In this document: one piece after another, positions 20,318-30,469 of the stretch
Numbering within the stretch: the stretch's first letter is position 1
Layout of the letters: every line of letters starts with the position of its first letter
Assembly: GCA_027475525.1 (NCBI GenBank)
Contig: JAMWFC010000079.1
Coordinates: forward strand, 310,001 to 374,000
DNA from: Macrolepiota albuminosa
Lineage: Eukaryota > Basidiomycota > Agaricomycetes > Agaricales > Agaricaceae
DNA length: 64,000 nt
Direction of reading: 5' to 3'
The notes under the pieces: model-generated
The model's database searches: none
Seen by the model: only the letters and a program-made list of their open reading frames with translations
What the model was told of the DNA's origin: nothing
Translations under genes and position numbers: made by a program

Positions 20318-21617
20318 ATGACACCTCAAGAGCGGGAGGCCGTCAAAAATGTTGGTCTTGGTATCAGTGAATGGGTGATCGAAGACTCTGCCGTTCAAAT
20401 ACTATGCACTGGTACGTCAGGCCCATGTATTTTCCAATACTTCTTGACAGAACTACTGTGTTCCAGGCATCTTTATGCCGATTTTCATCATGGTGATTTA
20501 CTCTCATGTAAAGGATATAAGGTTGGCCCGAGAAATTCGTCAATACATCTGCATGTGTCGCTCATCCTCACTCTAGAGAAGGATATAGAACAACTTACTC
20601 GGCCATAGTGGTATTGATATCCACTCTTGGTCTGTTGTCGCTGCTTGGATATATGTTATGCAACATGATGATAAGACTTGCCTTTTTGGAGGTCTTTGAG
20701 ATGAGGAATATACCTCTTACAGAAAGAGTTCCTGCTTATCTCCAGAAAACAACGCCACTTGTAACTGCAAACTTTTGGCTCGAGTCACTTCCAGTAAGTT
20801 TATTGGTCCTCATATCCCTTGAGCAATTTTAAATGTCCGGATAGCCTATTCTCAATGATATGTTCATCATATGGCGTGCGTGGGCCGTATTTGGAAGACG
20901 TCCATGGGCCTTGTACCTGTCCATTACATTATATCTAGTTTCATTTGGTTAATTTTTTCATGCATTAGTCAAACATTTTGGTTTTTTAACTATTGCATAG
21001 GAACCACAGTCGCATTTCTGGTCATCACTTCAAATCCAGCAAAGATAGAACAACCTTTTAATCGGTTCCAAATTGTCTTGCAATTCATATACACTTGGAC
21101 AGCATTTGCGACCACGCTCGTTGCTACATCCTTTGTTTGGTGGATTCTCTGGTGAGCACCAAGCTAACCACCATCTCCCCTCAGACGATGTGTATTGAAT
21201 GATACAGGAATCACTTTACAAACCCTCTGATCAAGCATAAGATCAAGCATCGGCCGACTTCTAGGGCAAGGACCATTCTATTCATCCTTGTTGATTCTGG
21301 AGCAGTATATTGTGTTCTGCAGGTGTTGTTCTATCATTCTGCAACATGGATGCAGTGACTCATTCATGCGACAGCTTGCCCAGTGCCTTCTTCTATTTGT
21401 GAATGATCCACACTATTCGGCGCATCTTGCTAATAATGTCTTTTTGGACGTTCTGTTCGCCGTTTCTGTATGTGATTGTCTGTTTTGATCATTCCAGGAC
21501 TGACGATATCTTTAGCTGGTATATCCAACCGTGACAATCTTCCTCATACGGGGACCATGTTCGGTTGTGGGGGAACAAATGTCAATCATTGAGTTGTATG
21601 CATCACAAAGACCTTGA
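20318..21617 (+). CDS. Uncharacterised seven-transmembrane protein, 8 exons, intact
   Basis: The exons are 20318-20411, 20467-20521, 20577-20793, 20845-20947, 21001-21151, 21208-21322, 21375-21467 and 21516-21617. They join into one open frame of 309 codons through seven GT-AG introns of 48-56 nt. Phases match at every junction. The protein starts MTPQEREAVKNVGLG and shows about seven hydrophobic segments: TM1 around residues 20-45, TM2 55-80, TM3 near FIIWRAWAVF, then about 140-158, 180-205, 222-245 and 258-285. The cytosolic-looking loop after TM5 is basic (KHKIKHRPTSRARTI). The I-W-R-A-W motif after TM3 is typical, from memory, of a large agaricomycete-specific family of integral membrane proteins with no known ligand or function. 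It differs from STE3-type pheromone receptors and no mating genes lie nearby. A TATA box is at 20207. Absence of stops or frameshifts amid decayed transposons suggests selection. Confidence 0.85.
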
Positions 21618-22390
21618 AGAAGTGAGGAAACGGAAACTCGGAGACATTGAAGTTAGTCCGTAGCCAACCATCAGATATTCTTCCGAATGGTGGACCCATG
21701 ACTGAGAAGAAAATACGACAAATTTTTGAGAGAAAAAAAACCTAGTTCGATGACTCGGGGCATTCCAAATTAACAGCATACTCATCTGTCGTAATGACCC
21801 AGCGAATAACCCTCAGTTCTGGTTTTATATTCGTATGATCATTGTTCTCCAGGGGCTGAAACTGATTCGGTGGCTGCGGGAAGGATCACACTCAGTCAAT
21901 TGACGTAGGTATGTGACGTGGGTATGCGAATATATATACGTTCTTGTGTTCATTTGTGATCATGGTAAATTGGTCCGAGATTGGGCACTGGCTTCTGTTG
22001 TCTGTTGTCTTCTGCTCGACCATTCATATTCATGGTGTCCTTACGTGTCGGATCAAAACATGCTATTCTATGTATATACATGTCTTGCACATAGTAACCG
22101 GCTGACTTGTCTAGACTGATTGTGAGTGCCTTTCAAAGTTTGAACAGGACGACTGCCGCGTTATTTGATGCTTTCCTACCTTGAGACGAGAATACTAAAA
22201 GGAATAGTCTGAGAGATTAGTGCGGAGAGGATCAGTTGTGAGTTATTGCTACCTTGTGTAACCATTTTGTTTGTAGATATTCAACTATTCCCATGAGTTA
22301 TTCAAGGTTATGACGAAAACACCCCAAGCACGCTGTGCCTCTCAGTACGGCATTGGGTGATACTGAACTTCGTTTGCCAAGGTGGAGTAG
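21618..22390. other. No gene seen between the seven-TM gene and the tRNA relic
   Basis: Short ORFs only, without domains, and no repeat termini recognised. The AT content is lower than in the flanking transposon regions. Confidence 0.4.
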
Positions 22391-22464
22391 ACGGCAGATG
22401 GTGATTGCTTGCCTTCCATGCGTGGTACAGTGAGTCGTACTGGGTTCGATTACACAGGACATGG
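22391..22464 (+). pseudogene. tRNA-Gly relic
   Basis: GATGGTGATTGCTTGCCTTCCATGC...GTGGTACAG...GGTTCGATTA matches the order of the tRNA-Gly at 23273: D-arm remnant, CTTGCCTTCCA anticodon region, intron-like TGGTAC and T-loop. The D-loop is shortened and the acceptor stem does not pair. Confidence 0.4.
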
Positions 22465-23272
22465 TGTTGTTTTTACAACTCAGGGACACCCGTGGATGGA
22501 ACAGAGTGGACCATTTTTTCATATTTAATTTTGGGTGTGTGCAGGCATTGAAAATCGACACTTGACGGAACTCTATTTAATTCGATGCGGTCGAGTCGAT
22601 TGGTGGAAGTAGTGTCATAAGGTTGGGTTGGTTGTGGTTGGAGATCGCGAAAAGAAAATGATATTTTTTTGAGTCCGAAAAGTTCTCGAACTATGGATTG
22701 CTCTCCAGAGAGAGAGAGGAACCCGAACTCAACCCAACTACTGAGGACTGTAAGGAGAAGTTGGCAGATATAGAAAAGGATAGTATGAAAGACTTGAATA
22801 AGGAATGGTGGGTGATAAAAGACGTGACGTAGCGTATTATAAATCTAACGAGCACGTGCGCTGCGAGAGCAGTGTGGACGATGATCGTTCTGGTTGCGCT
22901 CGCAGGTATATAGGTCAAGTTGAACAATGGGAAGTGGCAGAAGTAGTGAAAGGAAAAGAGAGACCAAGCGCGAGCGGGGATCTAATATGTTGCCCGAATT
23001 AACCCTGAGCAAGTCCCCATTACATCTTGCCAATCCAAGATCGATGAAGGATTCGGAGCTTATCTAGGCTCAAGGTAAAGCTTTGTGGGCTCCTGTCAAA
23101 GGCAAAGAATTAAAGAACATCGGAATTTGAACGATAACCGCGCATATGCTTCCAGCTTTCTGACGACCTCGAGGTATCGATGAAAAGAGGATAGCTGCAC
23201 TGGTAATTGTTCGGCTCGAACTGTCGATAGGTGACCGCTGGATAGAATGGACGTATGGAACAAAAGAAACAT
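22465..23272. other. No gene seen upstream of tRNA-Gly
   Basis: Short ORFs on both strands lack motifs. Purine-rich stretches (GAGAGAGAGAGGAACC near 22708 and AAAAGAGAGACC near 22954) are the only visible features. Confidence 0.4.
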
Positions 23273-23354
23273 ACACTGATGGTGAAGTGGTTATCATGCT
23301 TGCCTTCCATTTCTGGTGCAGCAAGCGCCAGGGGTTCGATTCCCCTTCAGTGTA
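23273..23354 (+). tRNA. tRNA-Gly (UCC anticodon) with 10-nt intron
   Basis: Acceptor stem ACACTGA (23273-23279) pairs fully with TCAGTGT (23347-23353), with A23354 as discriminator. D-stem GTGA/TCAT, anticodon stem CTTGC/GCAAG and T-stem AGGGG/CCCCT around TTCGATT all form. The anticodon loop is C-T-TCC-A, then an intron TTTCTGGTGC (23310-23319) directly after position 37, then A. Position and size fit a nuclear tRNA intron. It decodes GGA/GGG glycine codons. It has internal A and B boxes and a T5 terminator 12 bases downstream. Confidence 0.92.
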
Positions 23355-23365
23355 CTCATTACTTA

Positions 23366-23370
23366 TTTTT
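23366..23370 (+). terminator. Pol III terminator of tRNA-Gly
   Basis: TTTTT twelve bases after the discriminator base, the standard Pol III stop signal. Confidence 0.75.
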
Positions 23371-23494
23371 CCTCAACTTGCGAGATTTACTTCCATTCTC
23401 TTCAATTGGTACACTACTCTTGGCAGAGGTTCTTGTTATTGACCACCATTCATCTTAGCTCCAAGCAGCTGAGTCACCTGGAACTTGATGACAC

Positions 23495-24746
23495 ATGACT
23501 GGGGTTGATAACATTATTTCGCCAATCTCGCTTAGCACAACTTTCAAGCCGCACAAGGTCAGTGTTCCAGCTTTTGCCTGTTTGCGTCTTCTCACGTTCT
23601 GCAGGGCTTCGAGTACTCGCGCTCCGGCAATCCGAATCGCGACGCTTTTGAGCAGACACTGGTATCTCTCGAGGCAGGCGGCGGACATGCCCTTACCTTT
23701 GCGTCCGGCTCCGCGGCGACCGCGGCCGTACTTCAATCTCTTGGCGCTGATGCCCACATAGTCAGCGTTAACGATGTATACGGTGGCACCTTCCGCTACA
23801 TGACCAAGGTCGCTGCGCTTACCCAGGGCCTCGAGAGAACGTTCATTGATCTCGAGAATGCAGACGACGATACGGTCCTCGCCGCTACCCGCCCAAACAC
23901 CAAGGTTTGTCTGTTCCTTTTATTTACTCTCACCTGACGCCACATGCGCCACAGCTCGTCTGGGTCGAATCACCTACCAACCCGACCTCCGCCTCGCTTC
24001 ACCACTCCATTTGCATCCCTCGGCACCCCTTCTCCTTGTCGGCAACACATTTCTCTCCCCATATTTCTCATCCCCACTGCTCCTTGGTGCCGACATCCTT
24101 CACTCCCTCACAAAATACATCAACGGTCACTCCGACGTCCTCATGGGCGCACTCATTCTCTCGCCCCACCATGCACCTATCCACACCGCCCTCGAGTTTC
24201 TCCAAAACGCCTCGGGCGCTGTACCCAGCCCGCACGACTGTTGGCTTGCCCAGCGCGGTGCTAAGACGCTCTACGCATGCAAGCCCACAGCCTCAATGCA
24301 CTGGACGTCGCACAGGTTATCAAGGCACGCACTATCGTTGTCCTTGACGTCATCTACCCCGGCCTATCCTCCCACCCCCGTCATGCCCGCGCTGTGTCCA
24401 GTTTGTCTCCCCACGCCCGCCGCTGGGTAGACGCTCTCCCTTCCACAGTCACCCAGGGCGGTGTCCCGTATGGCGGCATGCTCGCATTTAGGATTAGAGG
24501 TGGCCTCGCCGCCGCCGAGACGTTCTTGATTACAACTAAGTTCTTCACCTCGCGGAGAGTCTTGGTGGCGTCGAGAGTCTAGCTGAGCATCCCGCAAAGA
24601 TGACGCATGGCAGTGTCCCAGAACAGGTGAGGAGCGTACTCGGGATCGGCGACAATCTAATCAGACTTAGCGTCGGCGTTGAGGATGTGGAGGATTTGTT
24701 GGCGGATTTGAACCGGGCTTTGAATGTCGTTGCGAAGACTTTGTAG
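23495..24746 (+). pseudogene. Cystathionine gamma-lyase-like PLP enzyme, frameshifted pseudogene
   Basis: The translation follows Cys/Met-metabolism PLP enzymes: I-S-P-I-S-L-S-T-T-F, then GFEYSRSGNPNRDAFE, FASGSAAT, NDVYGGTFRYM, VWVESPTNPT, GADILHSLTKYINGHSD with the PLP-binding Lys, NASGAVPSPHDCWLAQRG, and a C-terminal LSVGVEDVEDLL ending at TAG 24746. Two canonical introns are visible (23558-23604 and 23905-23954). Frame changes are needed near 23990-24040, near 24275 and near 24550, and the VDNTF motif reads VGNTF. The N-terminal end before I-S-P-I is not found, so the copy is also 5'-truncated. An intact enzyme would cleave cystathionine to cysteine, 2-oxobutyrate and ammonia in the cytosol. 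Cystathionine gamma-synthase is a related alternative, but the R-S-G-N-P-N-R and V-Y-G-G-T-x-R-Y-M forms favour the lyase. A functional copy presumably exists elsewhere. Confidence 0.85.
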
Positions 24747-24952
24747 ATATTAGATATTAGAGATTATGATACGATAATCAAACGGTTAGATTCCTCGCAA
24801 CACTCGTGTCCTAGATATAAAATATGTTGATGTCGATTTTGGCACAAGGGCGGAAAATTGTATTTCGTGGCCACACAAGCTATAGACGCTACACATATAT
24901 TGAAAGGTCCATTCCTACCAATCAAAATTTCAATCCCCTGTAAGCCCGACCA
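24747..24952. other. Short 3' intergenic region
   Basis: AT-rich spacer between the convergent lyase pseudogene and HsbA gene; no separate feature seen. Confidence 0.5.
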
Positions 24953-25677
24953 CTAGGAGTAAGCATCGACAGCAGAGCCGAACGCATTATCGATTTCGGT
25001 CTTGAGTTCCAGACCAGAAGCAATGACACCGGCCTGTTCAACGTCAATCTTCGGGAAAAGACTCAATCAAGTAAGGACGTACCGGGGCACAGGCAGCGAA
25101 CGCAGACAAAAAAGCAGATGAAAGAGCGTCAGCGTGTTGACTCAGAGTGGTCAACTCCCGTACGGGAAGGCCAGGGTCCCCTGCAGAAATGGATAGGAAG
25201 GCACCCTTTCGTGCGACAATGTCTGTCAAAGTTTTCTCGACGTTGGGTAGCAGAGCCACAAAGTCATCGTAAATAACCTGCACATCACTTTCCTTGATTG
25301 GGCAGGCGGCTCCCTTCAGCCATATAACAGTGAGTATACGAGAGAAAGCGTAATGCAGGACAGTTACCCACATTAACGTCATTTGTAGTAGCAACAAGAG
25401 CATTGTAGAGATTGCGGGCTTTGGTCTGAATATTCTAAATCATAAACGATATTTCAGGATGATGTGATTATATGCAACCACGAAAGGGAACACATACCAG
25501 AGCCTGAGGGAGATTTAGGATTCCGCCATCGACGGGGAAGGCATCGATCGCATTAAGGAGGGCGCTCAGGGCGGGCGCGATGTTAGCGTTGATGTCGTTC
25601 TTTATCTCAGCGACGGTCGTCTGAGCATACGAGGAAAGGGCAAGGGAAACAAGGACGAGGAGATTCTTGAATTGCAT
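24953..25677 (-). CDS. Hydrophobic surface-binding protein A (HsbA) family, secreted, intact
   Basis: Four minus-strand exons (25677-25498, 25434-25372, 25313-25083, 25048-24953) join in phase 0 through GT-AG introns of 63, 58 and 34 nt into a 189-residue protein with a stop at 24955-24953. The third intron is unusually short but has GTACGT and GAAG ends. Residues 1-18 (MQFKNLLVLVSLALSSYA) form a typical signal peptide ending before Q-T-T. The mature part is an alpha-helical HsbA domain: D-I-N-A-N-I-A-P-A-L near residue 30, C-P at about 85-86, and a C-terminal A-A-C-A-P...S-G-L-E. HsbA proteins are small, secreted and adsorb to hydrophobic surfaces; in Aspergillus oryzae one recruits a cutinase. 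The role here is inferred from that. A TATA box lies 38 bases upstream. It is one of two clearly intact host genes in the window. Confidence 0.85.
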
Positions 25678-25714
25678 AGCAAACTGATCTGAAGTTCGTA
25701 AGGATCCAACGCGT

Positions 25715-25721
25715 TTTTATA
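25715..25721 (-). promoter_or_regulatory. TATA box of the HsbA gene
   Basis: TATAAAA on the minus strand, 38 bases upstream of the ATG at 25677. Confidence 0.5.
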
Positions 25722-26572
25722 GGCGAAAGCCTGGTCGTTTACAAATCCCAAACGGAAGCTATTACTCACGGTTAATGGAGTGTTTTCAGTAGCCACGGGA
25801 TCGCTGCCGTCTCAGCGGCGGATTACAGCAGTTTTCAGAATTGTGGAGCTCATGGATTCTATTTCAGCTGTCAAGTCGTATTTTTCTTTGACAGGTGCAC
25901 GTTGGAGCACAAAAATATGATAAGTACAGTTTCCCTCCACGACCAGGTCAAACTTTCGACCGAGCAAGTCAAACTTCTGAGAAGACGTCGCAACGAGCGG
26001 ATGGGGTCCTTTCTCACCTAGGGCAGCACGAATTGCGCTTAGTAATAGGCCTTGAAGAGTGACTTCCTCGAAGGCCTCGAAGGCGATCACCCTTCATTTC
26101 TAATAATAGACCGCTAGCGATCTGGTGGATCTGCCACATCTACAGTGGGCCACCTGTGTCAGCCAGGATTTGAACTCGCTCGCAAGTTCGATTGCTGTCA
26201 CTACCATCTATCATCCAGGCTAATCTCCGCTACTTTAGTAGTGGCTCTTTGGCCTCTGAACAACAGCGCTGAATTTTCTGTGGACCCCGTCTCTTTTGCT
26301 AATAAATATGTTTTATTTTTGTGCTTCACGTGAGACTTCCTGGAAGCTGAGCTACGTGCCCCGCCGGCCAGCTCAGCGTGAGATAAGGCGGGTGAAAAAA
26401 TAAGGACTTTATCTCCTTTATTCCTTTTTGGGCCATATCGTGCGGTAGTCACATACGGGTGAAACAACTCACTTGTCTCACTTTCATCTGTCCAGATTCA
26501 CTTTCTGTCCAGCTCTATATTCTCTTTAACATTCTTGTCGCTTCCTCAGCTTGTATTATCGGTGTATATATT
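25722..26572. other. Region between HsbA and the YR retrotransposon
   Basis: A 92-codon minus-strand ORF (26090-25812) shows no motif and is not called. CTTTCATCTGTCCAG/CACTTTCTGTCCAG is a short direct repeat near 26480-26513, just upstream of the YR gag start, and could be part of the element's terminal region. Terminal repeats of the element could not be fixed. Confidence 0.35.
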
Positions 26573-27540
26573 ATGTCCAATCCACCAGTTGCTGACCGTG
26601 ATCATGCTACTCCTATCGCGGCAGGTCACGATATGGATTCACCTTCCCAAGAACCTTCTTCAGCCACTGCAAGCGACATGCCTCGTAATGCAGACCATCT
26701 AGGATTGGAGTTACTTCCTAATGCCGGAATCCCGGGACCCATTCCGGACGATTTTGATTTTGACAGCAGGATCGAACCTCCTGATGTCATCAGTTGTTTC
26801 CAGCTGCCATTTGCAGTTCGAGTCCGTCAAAATGCCGTTACAGAAGATTTTAACAATACTAGTATTCTTGAGACTATTAATGCTAAGAATACTCCTTCGC
26901 CTTGCCCCCATGCCCTCGACATTGGACCACCTCTCAAGGCTACCTATCGTTACACTTTAGACGAGATCCAAGACCTGGTGGATAGTGAAGCGCTTTGTGC
27001 TTTGCTGGCGCCTTTACCACCTTCGCTTCTCCGAGAAGTTGTTGCTGCCAGAATCCTACGCAAAAGACAAGCTGAGGATGAGCGACAGGCCCTTAAAGAA
27101 AAGGATAAGGAGCTTGATGGTTCTATCAGAGCCAAATTGTTGGGTAGTATGGAGATGGCTAACCCGGTAGACAGATCCTTTGGGGAGTCCAGGGATGTTG
27201 TCATTCCTACTATCTTCCTCCTTAATATTCGCAATCGTTTCCCACCTCCGCTGCACTTCTTTACTAATCATCACATTGATCTAGTTAACATTTCCCCACA
27301 AACCATACACACCAAAGTCATACGCTCTTACACCCCTGATGATGGTGCTTCGGACAAGGTGCTTCTCCTCGATATTGCACCATACACACCAAAGCCATAC
27401 GCTCTTACACCCCCGATGATGGTGCTTCGGACAAGGTGCTTCTCCTCGATATTGCTAAAATGATTCCAGTTTGGGGCAATGATGATTCTCATCTTTGTCT
27501 CACTCCTCTACGTTTCCTCGAGGCTGGCTTCTAAGAACCT
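26573..27540 (+). pseudogene. YR retrotransposon gag-like ORF, 5' half
   Basis: From ATG 26573 (MSNPPVADRDHATP) the ORF is open to 27463, with a disordered Ser/Pro-rich start, a Leu-rich helical part (LVDSEALCALLAPLPPSLL) and a Lys/Glu-rich coiled-coil-like part (about 27040-27130). The end is scrambled by the 77-bp near-duplication at 27302-27455. With one copy removed, the frame continues through VLLLDIAKMIPVWGNDD and LCLTPLRFLEAGF, as expected for gag of this group. The next in-phase segment is NLREALKSLCKSPINS and ends at FFEQIEDFEE near 27680, where colinearity is lost at the inversion. The function is presumably RNA binding and particle formation, by analogy. Confidence 0.6.
27302..27455. 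repeat. 77-bp abutting duplication with two mismatches (probable assembly join)
   Basis: Positions 27302-27378 and 27379-27455 abut with a period of exactly 77 and differ at two T/C positions. Removal of one copy restores the gag frame. See the finding on 77-bp duplications. Confidence 0.75.
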
Positions 27541-27682
27541 CCGAGAGGCACTGAAGTCGCTTTGCAAATCACCTATCAACTCGGATTCTGTTGGTGTTCC
27601 AACTTCAACCTCGACTAATCATGCGATCGAATATGGTAAACATCTGAGCTTCTTTGAACAGATTGAAGATTTTGAGGAGCGA

Positions 27683-28235
27683 TGACGACGTGGTTCAGGC
27701 ACAGATTTGGTTGTTGACAACATGCAAACATGTTCTCGAGCATGCAAATGCGGGGTGGTCACCCCCACAGAGTGAGCAGACATGGATGGCATCCCTACCA
27801 TGTCGGTTGTCACAAGGTCTGTTGAGGTTGAACACTCCACAGACTCTTTTTGGATGTCCACCGCGTGGATTTTTGGCCATGACAAGCTGGTTGCCAGCAA
27901 GTCAGGTAAAAAGGGGCTTTCCATCTTCAAAGGATGTGATGTTAGCAGGGTGTTCTGTAAACCGGTGCACCTTTCCACACAGAAGGCACGCCGGGGTAGT
28001 GTCTCGAAAAAGAAGTGGATTGGTTTTCGAGGCAGATCGAAACGAAGTGACATCGGAAGCATAAGAAGATCTAGGAATTTTTGCTTCAAAATTTCTTTTA
28101 TGGTCCTCAGCCAGGGCCCGGTGGGATTGAAGAATGATGTCGACATGGGAAGCATACTTAGACCAGTTGAAAACAACGTTTGCCATGAGTATATCTAAAC
28201 GAGCCTCCCGCTCAAATTTGTACCAAATAGGATAA
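27683..28235 (-). pseudogene. YR retrotransposon gag 3' half, inverted in place
   Basis: On the minus strand from about 28235 the frame reads YPIWYKFEREARLDI, NVVFNWSKYASHVDI and so on. Two cysteine motifs follow: C-L-L-C-G-K-V-H and C-S-L-C-G-G-D-H-P-A-F-A-C (C-x2-C-x3-H-x4-C, zinc-knuckle-like). It stops at a TGA near 27700. One in-frame stop lies between the two motifs. This is the expected continuation of the plus-strand gag, which ends at ...FFEQIEDFEE at 27680. The segment therefore lies reversed relative to gag on its left and RT on its right. The breakpoints (about 27680 and 28235) are estimated from the reading frames. Confidence 0.6.
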
Positions 28236-28349
28236 GTACTTCAGTATTGTAAGGATGGGTGATTCTCATATAAATCTCTTTGTCTTGAGAAGAAGATGGA
28301 GCAGTGGGTAAGCGAGGGTGGACTGAAAAAGATGGATCCTGGTAACTGA

Positions 28350-30420
28350 GTGCCTCAAGTGGCCTTTTCATACTTCATTTCAAAACACGACTTGTCTCGT
28401 TCTTACCCTTACTTAATTCGTAATCTCCATTGTGGCTTTCCTCTGGGAACCCTCCCTCTACTTACCAGCTCTGTGGTCATTCAAAATCATCCCTTGACAT
28501 CCAGACTACCTCAGGTTGTACATGCTTATCTTGCCGATGAAATCGAAGCTGGTCGAATGTCGGGTCCTTTCCTTCTCTGTCACACTGAACGTATTCTTAG
28601 AGGTCCCATCTTTTCGTCACCATTAATTGTTGCAGAGCAATTCCAAGGTCCGGACTTGCCTGTAAAGTTTTGTGTATGCAGGAATCTTTCGAAGGATGAT
28701 CCTCTCATGGGTACCTTCTCGGTCAATAGTTTCATCAACAAGGAAGATTTCCCTACACGATTTGACATTGCTCATTTAGTAGCTGAGCAGGTAGGTCATT
28801 CATGAACTGCTAATTTAGACCATTCTTCTCTCAATTTGTTTTTATTTCGTTTTCATGTCTCGTTCTATTTCTCTGTCTATTTCCCATTTCCCATCACTCT
28901 CCACTTTTCTTATCATGAGCTCTGATTGCTCTACTCTGGCCTATATCTTTGCTTGTTTCACATTTCATTCAATTTTGATCTGTTTCTATTTCTCTTGTCA
29001 CGAGCTCTGGTTGCTCTATTCTCAATGGTCATCACCTCTTTTCTTGGAACTTTCACATTTCATTTGATGTCTTCTCAATCAATTTCCCACATTTTGCAAA
29101 TCCCTCTTTTATTCATTGTAATATTGTTTGTAACCCAACTCATTTATTTCAGTTAGCCGTTGCGCCTCCTGGGACACAAGCTTGTTGTTTCGATATCAAA
29201 TCTTTCCATAGAACCTGCCCAGTACTCCCAGACCATAAACCCTTCTTGGTGGTCAGTCTCGAGGATAAATTTTACATTGACCATAACCATCCTTTTGGTG
29301 CAAGACCAGCCAGCAGTAACTCAGGTCAGATCGGAAATGCAATAATGGACATCTGGTCTGCCAAGATGAAAGATGACGGACTTCTTTTTAAGTTTGAAGA
29401 TGATTTCTGCTGCCTACGTTTTCCTAGAGACAGCGGTATTTTCCATCAACATGGCTTTTTCTACACCCACAACAGAAATTCTATTCTAAACCTCATTGCT
29501 TCGCTCAACATCCCTTGGCATAAAGAAAAATCTGGCTCCGAATTCTGTGATTCATTTACTTTCATTGGATTTTATTGGAACCTTGCAAAATGACACGTGT
29601 CTCTTCCAGAGAATAAACACCTCAAATATCTTTCCTGTATCTCGGCTATGATAGTTGATCACAAAAAGAACCACAAAGGTTTCCAACTCAGAGATATACA
29701 GGTTTTGCATGGTACCCTGATCCATATTTCATTCGTGTTTCTGGAGGGATCTTCTCATCTGCCCGTGTTCTCCAACTTTATGTCCACTTATCATGGAAAC
29801 AAATTCAAAAAGTACCATCTCTCTAATTCCTTTCTGCACAACTTAAAATGGTGGCAAGCTTGCCTCCTAGACACTACTGCTTCCCGTTGACTCTTTCCTA
29901 TTAAACCTCTTGAAGACTTCAACATATTTGTCGATGCTTCCACATCATGGGGAATCGGCATCATTTTTACTCAATTTCATTATTCTTTAAAATTGAAATC
30001 CAACTGGAAACACCCTGGCCAGGATATCTGTTGGCTTGAGTCCATTGCTATTGAAATTTTATTCTACTTTCTCTGCCAGCTGAGCATCCGCAACAGGCAA
30101 ATACATTTCTTTAATGTCAATCTCCTTTACATCTTTCTTAATTTAATTTTAGGTGCATTCTTGTTCACTCAGACAACTCTGGTGCTATAGGTGCCCATCA
30201 AAAGGGGCGTAGTTGCTCCATGTATCTGAATTTATGTGTTCACCGTTCATACTCAATTCTCAATGAATGTATGATTGTTCCTACTTATTGTCATATCTCT
30301 TCAGAATTGAACCCAGTTGACACGCTCTCGTGTGGGGAACGTGCACTGCCAAACTCTATCTATTTGACCCGGGCATTTGATTTGCCCAACGACATCAAAA
30401 ACTCATTCATTGATGCCTGA
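28350..30420 (+). pseudogene. YR retrotransposon reverse transcriptase and RNase H, decayed
   Basis: The first block (28350-28790) carries EIEAGRMSGPF, the usual start of the DIRS-type RT. A 362-nt GT-AG interruption (28791-29152) follows, containing two diverged copies of a GAGCTCTG-TTGCTCTA segment. After it come A-P-P-G-T-Q-A-C-C-F-D-I, F-H-R-T-C-P-V-L-P and the catalytic F-E-D-D-F box near 29395, then WHKEKSG and F-T-F-I-G-F-Y-W. A TGA at 29591 is followed in the same frame by VSLPENKHLKYLS. An RNase H core, I-F-V-D-A-S-T-S-W-G-I, lies near 29925-29960, ending around D-I-C-W-L-E-S (30020). The later part decays with several stops to about 30420. RT would copy the element RNA and RNase H remove it. 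The xEDD form of the catalytic box fits basidiomycete DIRS/Ngaro-like elements rather than LTR elements. Confidence 0.75.
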
Positions 30421-30469
30421 CAACTTATTCCTGGTGCGTAGGTGCACCGACGGCATTGTTTACCCACGC

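Noticed and set aside
20318..21617. Seven-TM gene as a STE3-type pheromone receptor (mating-type locus)
   Set aside because: Lacks STE3 motifs and length, has the I-W-R-A-W motif of another family, and no pheromone-precursor or homeodomain gene is near.
23846..24430. 194-codon ORF overlapping the lyase pseudogene
   Set aside because: It joins parts of a wrong frame with the correct lyase frame after a frameshift and is not an independent gene.
26130..26185. Possible tRNA on the minus strand (GAGTTCAAATCC)
   Set aside because: The T-stem does not pair and no acceptor or anticodon arm can be drawn.
28855..29156. Forward ORFs inside the RT interruption
   Set aside because: Ser/Phe-rich translation of pyrimidine-rich intron sequence; no homology-like motif.
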